Below are positions 52,019 to 60,169 of a stretch of 64,000 nucleotides of DNA, in pieces. Numbering within the stretch: the first letter of the stretch is position 1; each line of letters begins with the position of its first letter. The stretch spans positions 62,001 through 126,000 of the forward strand of contig DATGUM010000037.1 of NCBI GenBank assembly GCA_035301345.1. The letters are read 5' to 3'. The DNA comes from CALAMD01 sp035301345. Lineage in GTDB: Bacteria; Bacillota; Bacilli; Bacillales; Amphibacillaceae. The translations under genes were made by a program, and so were the position numbers. Under the pieces are notes generated by a model. The model had not been told where the DNA came from and did no database searches. It worked only from the letters and a program-made list of their open reading frames with translations.

Positions 52019-52401
52019 TTAGAGTCACCTCTCCTTTACATTCCACTTACATTTATTTATTTTAAGCTTGTTTTCTTTTTCACGATCGTATGCCGACTTT
52101 AAATCCGTATGTGCTCACATCAACAAGTCAGATGCGCAACTCTCGTACATCTGTTATATTTTGCATAATAAAACAAGTAGTACAAAATATAATTCATTAT
52201 AAAGTTTATCCTTTTATTGCTCTTTGGTCAATCACTTTGTTCATAGTTATCATATATCTTTATAACATTTTTACGTCACTTTTATAATGATTACTTTTTC
52301 AACCTGTTACAGTTTAGCGTGACGACTGTACCACTCTGTACTACTCATTTTTATCAACATTCCTATGATAATAACAATACAACGTTTGTAAGTTAACAAA
52401 A
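52019..52401 (-). other. pdhA upstream region, no gene seen
   Basis: These roughly 380 bases lie between ykyA and pdhA, both on the minus strand, and should hold the pdh promoter. The sequence is AT-rich. A 65-codon plus-strand frame starting near 52090 has no ribosome site or family features and is not called. No riboswitch-like fold or clear promoter was recognised. Confidence 0.5.
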
Positions 52402-52426
52402 GAAAAAGACTAACAATTTTAGTCTT
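52402..52426 (-). terminator. Terminator overlapping the ykyA stop
   Basis: AAGACTAA and TTAGTCTT arms with a 5-nt loop, then TTTCTTTT on the minus strand. The stop codon lies in the first arm. Confidence 0.82.
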
Positions 52427-53081
52427 CTTCAAAAGTAATATCTAAATCTAATGCTTCATAAAATGTTTTTTTCATCGAATTATACGCTTCGGTTTCATGA
52501 TTAAATCGTTCATTAACGGACATTAGCTCTTCATATGACGTATTAATATCGTCTACTTTTTGTTTAATAGCTTCTTCATCAATCGTTTCTGATTTATATA
52601 GTTCGTACAGCGCTTGTTCATTTGCTAACGTCTCTACATACAGTTCATATAATTCATCATATGTTGCAAATCGTTCATCCATTACCTCTGTTAGTTCTAA
52701 TCCAATTTTTTTCGTTTCATCATCGTCAATTTTCTCTATCCATTCGTGCGATTCGTCAAATGCTTCTTTAGAATCTTCCATCATTTCTTTCTCAAGTTCT
52801 ATTATATGTGTACGTTCTTCTTGAACACCCATTGCTTCATCAATATATTCATTCCATTGTTCATCTTCATCTTTTGCAAGTTCAATCATCTGCTCATAAA
52901 TGTCTTGTTCTTTTTGCTCTAAATCGATAAGTGATTGCTGTTCGCTAGCAAAAGCACGTTCAATTTTCACTGATTCTTCAAGTGACTCATAAGCTTTTTC
53001 TTCTGTCGATGCACCGCTACAACCAGCAACAACAACGCTTATAATAATGAAGAAAAGGCCATACTTCATAAAGTTATTCAT
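52419..53081 (-). CDS. ykyA: YkyA-family coiled-coil lipoprotein
   Basis: The 220-residue product starts with a lipoprotein signal (lipobox VVAGC, Cys about 21). The rest is a very acidic, helical, coiled-coil sequence. It matches the YkyA family of putative cell-wall-binding lipoproteins, found beside pdhA and def in Bacilli; the role is unknown. There is no enzymatic motif. It lies upstream of pdhA in the same direction but has its own terminator. Confidence 0.82.
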   Translation of the reverse strand: MNNFMKYGLFFIIISVVVAGCSGASTEEKAYESLEESVKIERAFASEQQSLIDLEQKEQDIYEQMIELAKDEDEQWNEYIDEAMGVQEERTHIIELEKEMMEDSKEAFDESHEWIEKIDDDETKKIGLELTEVMDERFATYDELYELYVETLANEQALYELYKSETIDEEAIKQKVDDINTSYEELMSVNERFNHETEAYNSMKKTFYEALDLDITFEED

Positions 53082-53274
53082 TAGACTGTTACTCCTCCTT
53101 CACGTGAATAAAATTGTTGACGACTAAGTATAACATAATTTATTCAATCGCCTAAAATGTTTTCCTAGTACATTGCCACGATAGATTCTATTAGTATTTT
53201 AAACATTCCTGATTTATACTATATTTATTAATAAAAGAAAATATGTTACATACAATATTGTTTGAGGTGAAAGT

Positions 53275-53826
53275 ATGCTTACTATGAAAGACGTCGTTCG
53301 AGACGGGCACCCTGCCCTTAGAAAAAAATCAACTGAAGTGACTATCCCACTTTCAGCTGAAGATAAAGAATTATTAGAAGAAATGTTAACATTTGTTAAA
53401 AACAGCCAAGATGAAGAGCTTGCAGAAACTTATGATTTACGATCAGGGGTTGGAATTGCTGCTCCGCAACTAGGTGTAAACAAACGCTTAGTCGCTATTC
53501 ATTTCGAAGATGACAATGAAAAGTTATATAGTTATAAGTTAGTTAACCCTAAAATAATCAGTCATTCTGTTGAAAAAGCTTATTTACCAAGTGGTGAAGG
53601 TTGTTTATCAGTAGATGAAGATATCGATGGTTACGTCCCACGTTATGCACGAATTACCGTCAAAGCTTTCACACCTGATGGTGAAGAAATAAAATTAAGA
53701 TTAAGAGGCTTGCCATCCGTAGTCTTCCAGCACGAAATCGATCACTTAAACGGCGTGATGTTCTACGACCATATCAATAAAGAGAACCCTTTTGCTATAC
53801 CAGATGGGGCTTCTCCTATCGAATAA
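53275..53826 (+). CDS. def: Peptide deformylase
   Basis: Deformylase removes the formyl group from nascent proteins. The 183-residue enzyme has all three metal-site motifs: GVGIAAPQLGV, EGCLSVDE (Cys ligand) and QHEIDHLNGVMF (two His and catalytic Glu). Length and the insert before motif 2 fit the type 2 class of Gram-positive bacteria. The start follows GAGGTGAAAGT. It is a single-gene plus-strand unit ending at a hairpin shared with the convergent HAD gene. Confidence 0.97.
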   Translation: MLTMKDVVRDGHPALRKKSTEVTIPLSAEDKELLEEMLTFVKNSQDEELAETYDLRSGVGIAAPQLGVNKRLVAIHFEDDNEKLYSYKLVNPKIISHSVEKAYLPSGEGCLSVDEDIDGYVPRYARITVKAFTPDGEEIKLRLRGLPSVVFQHEIDHLNGVMFYDHINKENPFAIPDGASPIE

Positions 53827-53871
53827 AAAACATCGTCTCGCGACACATTTTTGCGAGACGATGTTTATTTT
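53825..53871. terminator. Bidirectional terminator between def and the HAD phosphatase gene
   Basis: Perfect 11-bp arms CATCGTCTCGC and GCGAGACGATG with an 11-nt loop, preceded by A6 and followed by a T-rich run. Confidence 0.92.
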
Positions 53872-53877
53872 GTTCAT

Positions 53878-54651
53878 TTAAATTAAACGATAATGCTGTA
53901 AACCTTTCATAATGCCATCATTCTCCACGTCTTCTGTCACGTAAGACGCGGCTAATTTTAATTCTTCAATCGCATTTCCCATAGCGATACTGTTGCCAAC
54001 TTCTGCAAACATTTCTAAATCATTAATACCATCACCAAAAGCATAAGATTGTTCGAGTCGTACATTTTCTCGTTCTAAAATCTTTTGTACGCCGACAGCT
54101 TTTGATGCCCCTTTCGGAATAATATCGCACGATAACGGATGCCACCTTTGGAAATAAAATTCTGGATGACTTTCTTTAATAGAAGATTCTTTACCAACTT
54201 TACAATATAATAACGCTTGATAGACATTTTCTGTTTTATGAAACGTTTGATCGACCCGTGGATACGTTTCTAACAATATACTTTGCTTAACGTACGGATG
54301 ATTATCTCTCGTCGCACACATTTCACTCTCACTAACAAACCCCATAGGGAAATCATATGCTGAAGATGATTCATAAATAGCGTGTAACTGCTCATGATTT
54401 AAAGGATTATCATAAATAACCTCACCGTCATGAACGACATATTGCCCATTAAAACTAATGTATGATTCAATATTTAATTCTTTCCTTAATGTTTCAAATA
54501 AAAAAGGAGGTCTAGCAGTTGCAATAACTGTTTTAATACCTTTTTGTTGGAGTTGCTTAATCGAATCAATCGTTGTTGTTGGCAGTTTTTTCTTTCGATC
54601 AAGCAACGTATCATCAATATCAAAAAATACTATCTTCTTCCCCAAACTCAT
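53878..54651 (-). CDS. Cof-type HAD family phosphatase (YkrA-like)
   Basis: The 257-residue protein belongs to the Cof/YkrA group of haloacid dehalogenase phosphatases. The catalytic Asp pair is in VFFDIDDTLLDRKKK, the second motif Thr/Ser near TVIATARPP, and the third and fourth motifs near KGASKAVGV and AFGDGINDLEMFAEVGNSIAMGNA. The cap domain sits in between. Members dephosphorylate sugar phosphates or flavin mononucleotide; substrate is unknown. AAGGAGATG precedes the start. It converges on def as ykrA does in B. subtilis. Confidence 0.88.
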   Translation of the reverse strand: MSLGKKIVFFDIDDTLLDRKKKLPTTTIDSIKQLQQKGIKTVIATARPPFLFETLRKELNIESYISFNGQYVVHDGEVIYDNPLNHEQLHAIYESSSAYDFPMGFVSESEMCATRDNHPYVKQSILLETYPRVDQTFHKTENVYQALLYCKVGKESSIKESHPEFYFQRWHPLSCDIIPKGASKAVGVQKILERENVRLEQSYAFGDGINDLEMFAEVGNSIAMGNAIEELKLAASYVTEDVENDGIMKGLQHYRLI

Positions 54652-54863
54652 TCATCTCCTTTATTATCTTTTTAACAATACTTCTCTTACATACTTATAC
54701 TACCTTGTTATTGAACAATTGTCAGAGCAAATGACACGATTTTACATTTTATATCATCTTTTCATTTCAATATTTACAAATACATACTATACTAGAGATA
54801 AGATGGTTTGGATCGGTAGAAGTTTTTCGCTTTTCTAAAATGAAGAAAGGAGATGTATCCTTT

Positions 54864-54962
54864 ATGTTCAAGCGACTAAAGGAAAAGCTGAAGAAAAGAT
54901 GGAAAGATTTTTTAGGACGAGGTCGCACACCTACAATTTATAGAAAAGACTACCATGACTAG
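54864..54962 (+). CDS. Unannotated basic 32-residue peptide
   Basis: An AAGGAGATG ribosome site precedes an ATG that opens a 32-codon frame ending at TAG 54960-54962. The peptide begins MFKRLKEKLKKRWKDFLG, a strongly basic amphipathic helix, and ends in a Tyr/Asp/Arg-rich tail. A TATACT hexamer at 54788-54793 could be its -10. It resembles neither a signal peptide nor a known small protein that could be named. It lies between the HAD gene and rpoY and could act at the membrane or on nucleic acid, but this is only inference. Confidence 0.5.
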   Translation: MFKRLKEKLKKRWKDFLGRGRTPTIYRKDYHD

Positions 54963-55136
54963 ATATTTTACCAATCACATTATATCGTACTAAACACACT
55001 AACTATGAGGCGAACGAAGCAATTGTCTTAGTTTTTTGCAATGCTTTCTTTCGCAAAATGTTCGTGTGAAGTTTTAAATAAAATTCATTAACTAATAATC
55101 AAAGTAAACATTCAATAACAAACTAGGAGAGATAAA

Positions 55137-55346
55137 ATGGTATTTAAAGTTTTATATCAGGAATTACCTGATGAAGCCCCTGTACGGGAGCGCACAAAAA
55201 GCTTATATATTAAAGCTGAATCCGAGCGTGATGCAAGAAGAATAATGGCAGATTACAATTACAACATTGAGTACATTCAACAGTTAGATGGGGCACATCT
55301 AACTTATGAACAACAATCAGACAATTTTACATTGGAGAATGCATAA
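55137..55346 (+). CDS. rpoY: RNA polymerase epsilon subunit RpoY
   Basis: RpoY (formerly YkzG) is a small subunit of Firmicute RNA polymerase. The 69-residue product has the DUF1447 pattern MVFKVLYQELPDEAPVRERT, then SLYIKAESERDARRIMADYNYNIEYIQ in the second half (described as one conserved region). AGGAGAG precedes the ATG. It sits immediately upstream of rnjA with a gap of four bases, the near-universal order in Bacilli, so they are cotranscribed. Confidence 0.95.
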   Translation: MVFKVLYQELPDEAPVRERTKSLYIKAESERDARRIMADYNYNIEYIQQLDGAHLTYEQQSDNFTLENA

Positions 55347-55350
55347 GCAA

Positions 55351-57018
55351 ATGAAATTCGTTAAAAATGATCAAACAGCTGTATTTGCTTTAGGTGGCTT
55401 AGGAGAAATAGGGAAAAACACGTACGGCATTCAATTTCAAGATGAAATTATTTTAATTGATGCTGGAATTAAATTCCCAGAAGACGAACTTCTCGGAATC
55501 GATTACGTTATTCCTGACTATAGCTACCTCATTCAAAATGAAAATAAAATAAAAGGATTATTTATCACACACGGTCATGAAGACCATATTGGTGGTATTC
55601 CTTATCTGCTTAAAGAAATTAATGTGCCCATTTATGCTGGAAAGCTCGCTATCGGATTAATTAGAAATAAGTTAGAAGAACACGGTTTATTAAGAAGTGC
55701 AAAGTTACACACGATTTCAGAAGACGATATAATAAAGTTCCGCAAAACATCTGTTAGTTTTTACCGAACAACACATAGTATCCCTGATGCTTACGGGGTT
55801 GTTGTAAAAACGCCTCCAGGAAACATCGTTCATACGGGGGATTTCAAATTTGACTTTACGCCAGTCGGTGAACCAGCTGACATTGCGCGAATGGCTCAAA
55901 TTGGTGAAGAAGGTGTTCTCTGTCTACTTTCTGATAGTACGAACAGTGAGGTACCTGGATTTACCCTTTCAGAACAAGTTGTTGGAGGAAATATTAATGA
56001 TATTTTCACAAAAACAGATGGTAGATTAATATTTGCGACATTTGCCTCAAATATTTACCGATTACAGCAAGTCGTTGAAGCTGCTGTTAGAAACAATCGT
56101 AAAATCGCTGTCTTTGGTAGAAGCATGGAGTCTTCCATCTCAATCGGTCAAGAACTTGGGTATATCCAAGCGCCGAAGGATACTTTCATCGATACAAACC
56201 AAATCAATCGTTTGCCAGCTCATGAAGTAACTATTTTATGTACAGGTTCACAAGGGGAGCCAATGGCTGCATTATCAAGAATCGCTAACGGTACACACCG
56301 TCAAATCCAGATTCATCCAGATGATACAGTTGTTTTCTCTTCTTCTCCAATCCCAGGTAATAACGTAAGTGTTAGCCGTATTATTAACCAACTAACACGT
56401 TCTGGTGCAGAAGTTATTCATGGATCGTTAAGCAATATTCATACATCTGGTCACGGGAGCCAAGAAGAACAGAAGTTAATGTTACGATTAATGAAGCCAA
56501 AATTCTTCATGCCTATTCACGGTGAACATAGCATGTTAGTTGAACATACGAAGTTAGCTAACGCATGTGACGTGCCATTTGACCATTCATTTGTTATGGA
56601 TAATGGAGACGTATTAGCTTTAGGTAAAGATACAGCCGCTGTTGCAGGAAAAATCCCTTCAAGCTCTATTTATGTAGATGGTAGCGGTATTGGTGATATC
56701 GGAAATATCGTTTTACGAGACCGCCGCATTTTATCTGAAGAAGGATTAGTCGTTGTCGTCGTAAGCATTGACATGAAGAACTTCAAAATTGCGTCAGGAC
56801 CAGATATTATCTCACGTGGATTTGTTTACATGAGAGAATCTGAAGACCTGATTAATGATGCTCAGAAGCTTGTTTCAGCTCATTTAGCAAAAGTAATGGA
56901 CCGCAAAACGACACAGTGGTCTGAGATAAAAAATGAAATTACAGACACGATTGCGCCGTTCCTCTATGAGAAAACGAAGCGTCGTCCGATGATTTTACCA
57001 ATCATTATGGAAGTTTAA
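55351..57018 (+). CDS. rnjA: Ribonuclease J1
   Basis: RNase J1 is the 5'-3' exonuclease and endonuclease central to mRNA turnover and 16S rRNA maturation. The 555-residue protein has the metallo-beta-lactamase motif FITHGHEDHIGGIPYL (HxHxDH), then VHTGDFKFD, the beta-CASP insert, and SNIHTSGHGSQEEQKLML and PIHGEHSML in the zinc site. The C-terminal dimer domain follows. ATG 55351 gives the standard N-terminus (MKFVKNDQTAVFALGGLGEI); the 15-codon upstream extension lies in rpoY. A strong terminator follows. Confidence 0.97.
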   Translation: MKFVKNDQTAVFALGGLGEIGKNTYGIQFQDEIILIDAGIKFPEDELLGIDYVIPDYSYLIQNENKIKGLFITHGHEDHIGGIPYLLKEINVPIYAGKLAIGLIRNKLEEHGLLRSAKLHTISEDDIIKFRKTSVSFYRTTHSIPDAYGVVVKTPPGNIVHTGDFKFDFTPVGEPADIARMAQIGEEGVLCLLSDSTNSEVPGFTLSEQVVGGNINDIFTKTDGRLIFATFASNIYRLQQVVEAAVRNNRKIAVFGRSMESSISIGQELGYIQAPKDTFIDTNQINRLPAHEVTILCTGSQGEPMAALSRIANGTHRQIQIHPDDTVVFSSSPIPGNNVSVSRIINQLTRSGAEVIHGSLSNIHTSGHGSQEEQKLMLRLMKPKFFMPIHGEHSMLVEHTKLANACDVPFDHSFVMDNGDVLALGKDTAAVAGKIPSSSIYVDGSGIGDIGNIVLRDRRILSEEGLVVVVVSIDMKNFKIASGPDIISRGFVYMRESEDLINDAQKLVSAHLAKVMDRKTTQWSEIKNEITDTIAPFLYEKTKRRPMILPIIMEV

Positions 57019-57027
57019 TTCATAAAA

Positions 57028-57092
57028 ATAAAGACGTTAGTCGAAAAGGTACACTCGAAACTTGTGAGTGCCTATCGACTAACGTCTTTTTA
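57028..57092. terminator. Bidirectional terminator between rnjA and ktrC
   Basis: Fifteen-bp perfect arms AAAGACGTTAGTCGA and complement enclose a second small hairpin (CACTCG...TGAGTG), with T runs on both strands. The two nested helices form a cloverless double hairpin. Confidence 0.9.
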
Positions 57093-57095
57093 TAT

Positions 57096-57779
57096 TTAAC
57101 CAACATATTTATCATCGTCCGTAATAACAACTTTCTTTTCAAATATGGATAAATCCTCATCTGAACCAATCAAAATTAAAATATCGTCTGCTGCAATTTT
57201 CTCACTAGCCATCGGTGAAACATTCATGTCAGCATCCCGTTTAATAGCGATGACGTTACATCCATATTTAGCACGTACATCTAAATCCATTAAAGTTTTA
57301 CCAATCATTTTCTCGCTCGCTTTAATTTCAACAATACTATGTTCATCTGAGAGTTCTAAATAATCCAATATATTATTAGAAATGATACTATGGGCAATTC
57401 GTCTTCCCATGTCACGCTCAGGGTGTACGACTTGATTTGCTCCAATTTTTTTAAGTATTTTCCCGTGATAATGACTTTGCGCTTTAACAGTTATTTTTTT
57501 AATACCTAATTCGGATAAGATCATCGTCGTTAATATACTCGCTTGAATGTCGTCTCCAATCGCAACAATCACGTGATCAATATTCGTAATACCTATATCC
57601 TTAAGTGTATACTCATCAGTTGCGTCAGCTAGTATCGCGTAGGAAGCAACGTCTTTATATTCATTTATTCGATCTTCATCTTGGTCAATTGCAATGACTT
57701 GCATGCCTTCTTGTGCCAATTCATGTAAAATACTCGCACCGAATCGACCTAATCCTATAACTGCAAATTCACGCTTCAT
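57096..57779 (-). CDS. ktrC: Potassium uptake regulatory subunit KtrC/KtrA (RCK domain)
   Basis: This 227-residue cytoplasmic protein is the octameric RCK gate of Ktr potassium channels. It binds nucleotides through the Rossmann loop VIGLGRFGASILHEL near residue 5. The acidic ATP/NAD-ribose contact is at AIDQDEDRINEYK. A C-terminal RCK-C domain (about 140-220, with IVEIKASEKMIGKTLMDLD) is the c-di-AMP-binding module in homologues. Its partner membrane subunit is not in the window. ATG 57779 follows a GTGGGGGAAT site. It lies beside rnjA as ykqB does in B. subtilis. Confidence 0.92.
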   Translation of the reverse strand: MKREFAVIGLGRFGASILHELAQEGMQVIAIDQDEDRINEYKDVASYAILADATDEYTLKDIGITNIDHVIVAIGDDIQASILTTMILSELGIKKITVKAQSHYHGKILKKIGANQVVHPERDMGRRIAHSIISNNILDYLELSDEHSIVEIKASEKMIGKTLMDLDVRAKYGCNVIAIKRDADMNVSPMASEKIAADDILILIGSDEDLSIFEKKVVITDDDKYVG

Positions 57780-57851
57780 TTTTATTCCCCCACACTTACT
57801 CAATCGTTTAAAATGATTTTCGCATATGTAGAAACTGATGTAAAGACAATT

Positions 57852-57884
57852 AAAAAAAGACTGACCATTATGATTAGTCAGCCT
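57852..57884 (-). terminator. Terminator after ykuV
   Basis: GGCTGAC and GTCAGTC arms with a 7-nt T run on the minus strand. Confidence 0.88.
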
Positions 57885-57892
57885 TTCGTTAA

Positions 57893-58336
57893 TTATTCAC
57901 CTAAAACACGATTAACGCGTTTTTCTAACATTTTCATGCCGCCATCTCCAGCTTGGAAATGTCTTAATTGCCCTTCTTTATCAAATACGTAGTATGCTGG
58001 AACGTGCTCATTTGCAAAAGCATCTGTTAAAGCATGTGTATTATCTACAAAAATTGGCTGTGTAATATCATGTTCTGCTGCAACTTCTACTACTTGATCA
58101 ACGTCTAAGTCTTTTTCAGAACGTGGCATATGAACTGCGATAACGTTTAACTTATCTTTATAATCATCGCGGAATATATTAATGTTTGGCATTGCATTTT
58201 TACATAATTCACAACTGACAGACCAATAGTGGAATAATGTCGGCTTTTCTCCAACTAAGTCTTCCTTTTTAATCGGATCACTGTTTAACCACTTTGTTGC
58301 TCCATCTAATTCTGGCATTTGATCTCTTAGTCTCAT
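57893..58336 (-). CDS. ykuV: Thiol-disulfide oxidoreductase YkuV-like
   Basis: The 147-residue thioredoxin-fold protein matches B. subtilis YkuV over its length. The active site is WSVSCELCKNAMP (CxxC at about 37-40), followed by VHMPRSEKDLDVDQVVE, VDNTHALTDAFANEHVPAYYVF and HFQAGDGGMKMLEKRVNRVL. There is no signal peptide, so it acts in the cytoplasm. The linked ykuU peroxiredoxin gene lies just upstream in the same direction, which suggests that YkuV reduces it or handles the same oxidants. A weak hairpin separates the two genes. Confidence 0.9.
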   Translation of the reverse strand: MRLRDQMPELDGATKWLNSDPIKKEDLVGEKPTLFHYWSVSCELCKNAMPNINIFRDDYKDKLNVIAVHMPRSEKDLDVDQVVEVAAEHDITQPIFVDNTHALTDAFANEHVPAYYVFDKEGQLRHFQAGDGGMKMLEKRVNRVLGE

Positions 58337-58360
58337 AGCAATTCCTCCTAGTAGAATGAA

Positions 58361-58388
58361 AGAGAGCTGAACACATTGCTCAGCTCTT
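58361..58388 (-). terminator. Possible attenuator hairpin between ykuU and ykuV
   Basis: AGAGCTGA and TCAGCTCT arms with a 9-nt loop and a modest T-rich tail (CTTTCATT). It may partly stop transcription from ykuU into ykuV. Confidence 0.55.
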
Positions 58389-58417
58389 CTTCCTTATAAT
58401 CATCTATCTATCGTTAA

Positions 58418-58984
58418 TTATAGAGTTTCTTGACCTGGCTTCCAGTTTGCAGGGCATAATCCACCTGTTTGAAGAGCTTGTAATACACGTAATGTTTCAT
58501 CTACGTCACGACCAATGTTATTGTGGAATACTGTTTGGTACATGAGTTCACCTTCTGGGCTAATGATGAATAGTCCACGTAAAGCGATACCTTCGTCTTC
58601 GATTAAAACACCGTAATCTTTTGCTACTTGGTGATTTGTATCTGCAGCTAATGGATAAGCTAACTCACCTAAACCATTATCATCACGTGATGTGTTAATC
58701 CAAGCTTTGTGCGTATGGATTGTATCTGTTGATACACCAATAACTTCTGCATCTAAATCTTCAAACTCATCATATCTATCTGACATTGCAGTGATTTCTG
58801 TTGGACATACGAACGTGAAGTCCATTGGATAGAAGAATAGTACAGTCCATTTATCTTCTTTCATAATTTCATCTAAGCTTACTTTACCAAATTCTTTATT
58901 TGGCATAACTGCTTCCATTTCAAATTTTGGTGCTTGTTCAGCTACCATTCTTTTTACTTTAGTTACAATATTCTTTTCTACCAC
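58418..58984 (-). CDS. ykuU: 2-Cys peroxiredoxin YkuU-like
   Basis: The 188-residue product is a typical 2-Cys peroxiredoxin of the AhpC/Prx1 class that reduces hydrogen peroxide and organic peroxides. The peroxidatic Cys is in MDFTFVCPTEIT and the resolving Cys in GGLCPANWKPGQ. YPLAADTNHQVAKDYGV and YQTVFHNNIGRDVDETLRVL are typical. The start is placed at GTG 58984, eight bases after GGAGG. It adds a short Lys-rich N-terminal extension relative to B. subtilis YkuU, so an internal ATG is possible. A strong promoter with an inverted-repeat operator precedes it. Confidence 0.93.
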   Translation of the reverse strand: MVEKNIVTKVKRMVAEQAPKFEMEAVMPNKEFGKVSLDEIMKEDKWTVLFFYPMDFTFVCPTEITAMSDRYDEFEDLDAEVIGVSTDTIHTHKAWINTSRDDNGLGELAYPLAADTNHQVAKDYGVLIEDEGIALRGLFIISPEGELMYQTVFHNNIGRDVDETLRVLQALQTGGLCPANWKPGQETL

Positions 58985-59031
58985 GTAAAAAACCTCCATA
59001 TATATTTACTTTATTTCCAACTCCAAATATT

Positions 59032-59073
59032 ATTATAAGAGACATTCTAATTTAAGTCAATGTTAAATTAGAA
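59032..59073 (-). promoter_or_regulatory. ykuU promoter with an 11-bp-arm operator over the -35
   Basis: On the minus strand, TTGACT (59060-59055) and TATAAT (59037-59032) are separated by exactly 17 bases. A perfect inverted repeat, TTCTAATTTAA (59045-59055) and complement (59063-59073) with a 7-nt spacer, encloses the -35 hexamer. A repressor dimer bound here would block RNA polymerase. The motif does not match the PerR, Fur or Spx consensus by eye. Confidence 0.75.
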
Positions 59074-59216
59074 TTAATATAAAAAGAACATAAATTTGTC
59101 ACATATTACAATTTAATGACGTCAACCATTAGCTTACATGCGAGTGAACACTCTCTTTATTTCTGATTAATTTATTTGCTTATTAATGAGAAACTATTCT
59201 TAATTTTATCTCTAAT

Positions 59217-59248
59217 TGAAAAAGCAGCTAGTATTCGACTAGCTGCTT
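59217..59248 (-). terminator. Terminator after darB
   Basis: Eleven-bp arms AAGCAGCTAGT and complement with a 5-nt loop, followed by TTTTTC on the minus strand. Confidence 0.9.
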
Positions 59249-59261
59249 CTCTCATTTATTA

Positions 59262-59708
59262 TTATTTTTTAGATCGATATAAATCCTTTTGTAATTCTTT
59301 AAGTATTGCTCGTCTCGTTAAAATTCCGTCGAATACTCCTTCTTCATCAGCAACACAAATAAATGGAGAATTAATAACAGCTTTGAGCCCCGAAAGAAAG
59401 TTATCCTTTCTTGTTAAAATATGAATGTCATCACGCATAACTTCTTTCACTTGTTTATTAGATAATATTTCCGTTTCAAATCGTTCTAACCCTAAAATTT
59501 GATCCAAAATAATCGTCTTCCCTATCATCCCAACGAGCTTGTAATCTTGATCAAGTACAGGAACTGCTGAATACCCAGATTTAACTAAAACTAATAATGC
59601 ATGCTCTAGTGGGTTATTTAACTGTACGTGTGCAACCTTCTCTGCTGGTATCATTAAATCATCAACTAAAATATCAGTTAACTGCTTTTCTTCCCGTGTC
59701 ATACTCAT
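59262..59708 (-). CDS. darB: CBS-domain protein DarB/CbpB-like
   Basis: The 148-residue protein consists of two CBS motifs (about 15-75 and 85-145) and matches the YkuL family. In B. subtilis DarB binds c-di-AMP and, when free of it, stimulates the (p)ppGpp synthetase Rel and pyruvate carboxylase. CBS blocks are LDDLMIPAEKVAHV (D-type) and YSAVPVLDQDYKLVGMIGKTII. ATG 59708 follows AAGGAG; the frame's longer upstream part lacks a ribosome site. Homologues bind c-di-AMP through a pocket that cannot be checked by eye. Notably, pyc, the reported target, is also in this window. Confidence 0.86.
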   Translation of the reverse strand: MSMTREEKQLTDILVDDLMIPAEKVAHVQLNNPLEHALLVLVKSGYSAVPVLDQDYKLVGMIGKTIILDQILGLERFETEILSNKQVKEVMRDDIHILTRKDNFLSGLKAVINSPFICVADEEGVFDGILTRRAILKELQKDLYRSKK

Positions 59709-59969
59709 GACTAAGCGCTCCTTTTCAATCACTCCCGGTAAAATAAAACTACCATATACAAAAGGAGTTATATTTGACAATCTTTAAACTCTTTACATAT
59801 AGTCTACCATAATTCACTTAAAAATTTCACTTGTATGCATTTTTATATTTTTGATTCAACTAATATGATGATTTTTCATTTATTTAATAGATTATATATT
59901 TTTTCCGTGTAAAATAGTAACAGAGTACTTATAATAAGTAATAACATTAATGAAAGACGGTGGCTTTAT

Positions 59970-60146
59970 ATGGAAAAACAAAAAAATGTAGCATCCTTTG
60001 AGAAACTTTATCGTTTACTTAACTACTATTATGAAAACAGAGATCAACCCGTTGAAAGTAATTTTGACTTCTTTAAAGAAGTGGAAGCTCTCTGCTTAGA
60101 ATTACAATTAGACTTTGAAACATTTAAGAAAACATTCCACTTATAA
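59970..60146 (+). CDS. Unannotated 58-residue acidic protein
   Basis: ATG 59970 opens a frame of 58 codons ending at TAA 60144-60146, upstream of the ykuE-like gene. The product is acidic and aromatic, with RLLNYYYENRD and SNFDFFKEVEALCLELQLDF, and is probably helical. A GACGGTGG site precedes it at normal spacing. No family is recognised. It lies only 23 bases before the metallophosphoesterase gene, so the two may be cotranscribed. Confidence 0.55.
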   Translation: MEKQKNVASFEKLYRLLNYYYENRDQPVESNFDFFKEVEALCLELQLDFETFKKTFHL

Positions 60147-60169
60147 TTATTGTTAGAAAGGTTGTACGT

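Noticed and set aside
52090..52287. 65-codon plus-strand frame upstream of pdhA
   Set aside because: No ribosome site, no recognisable family and amino acid composition typical of non-coding AT-rich sequence.
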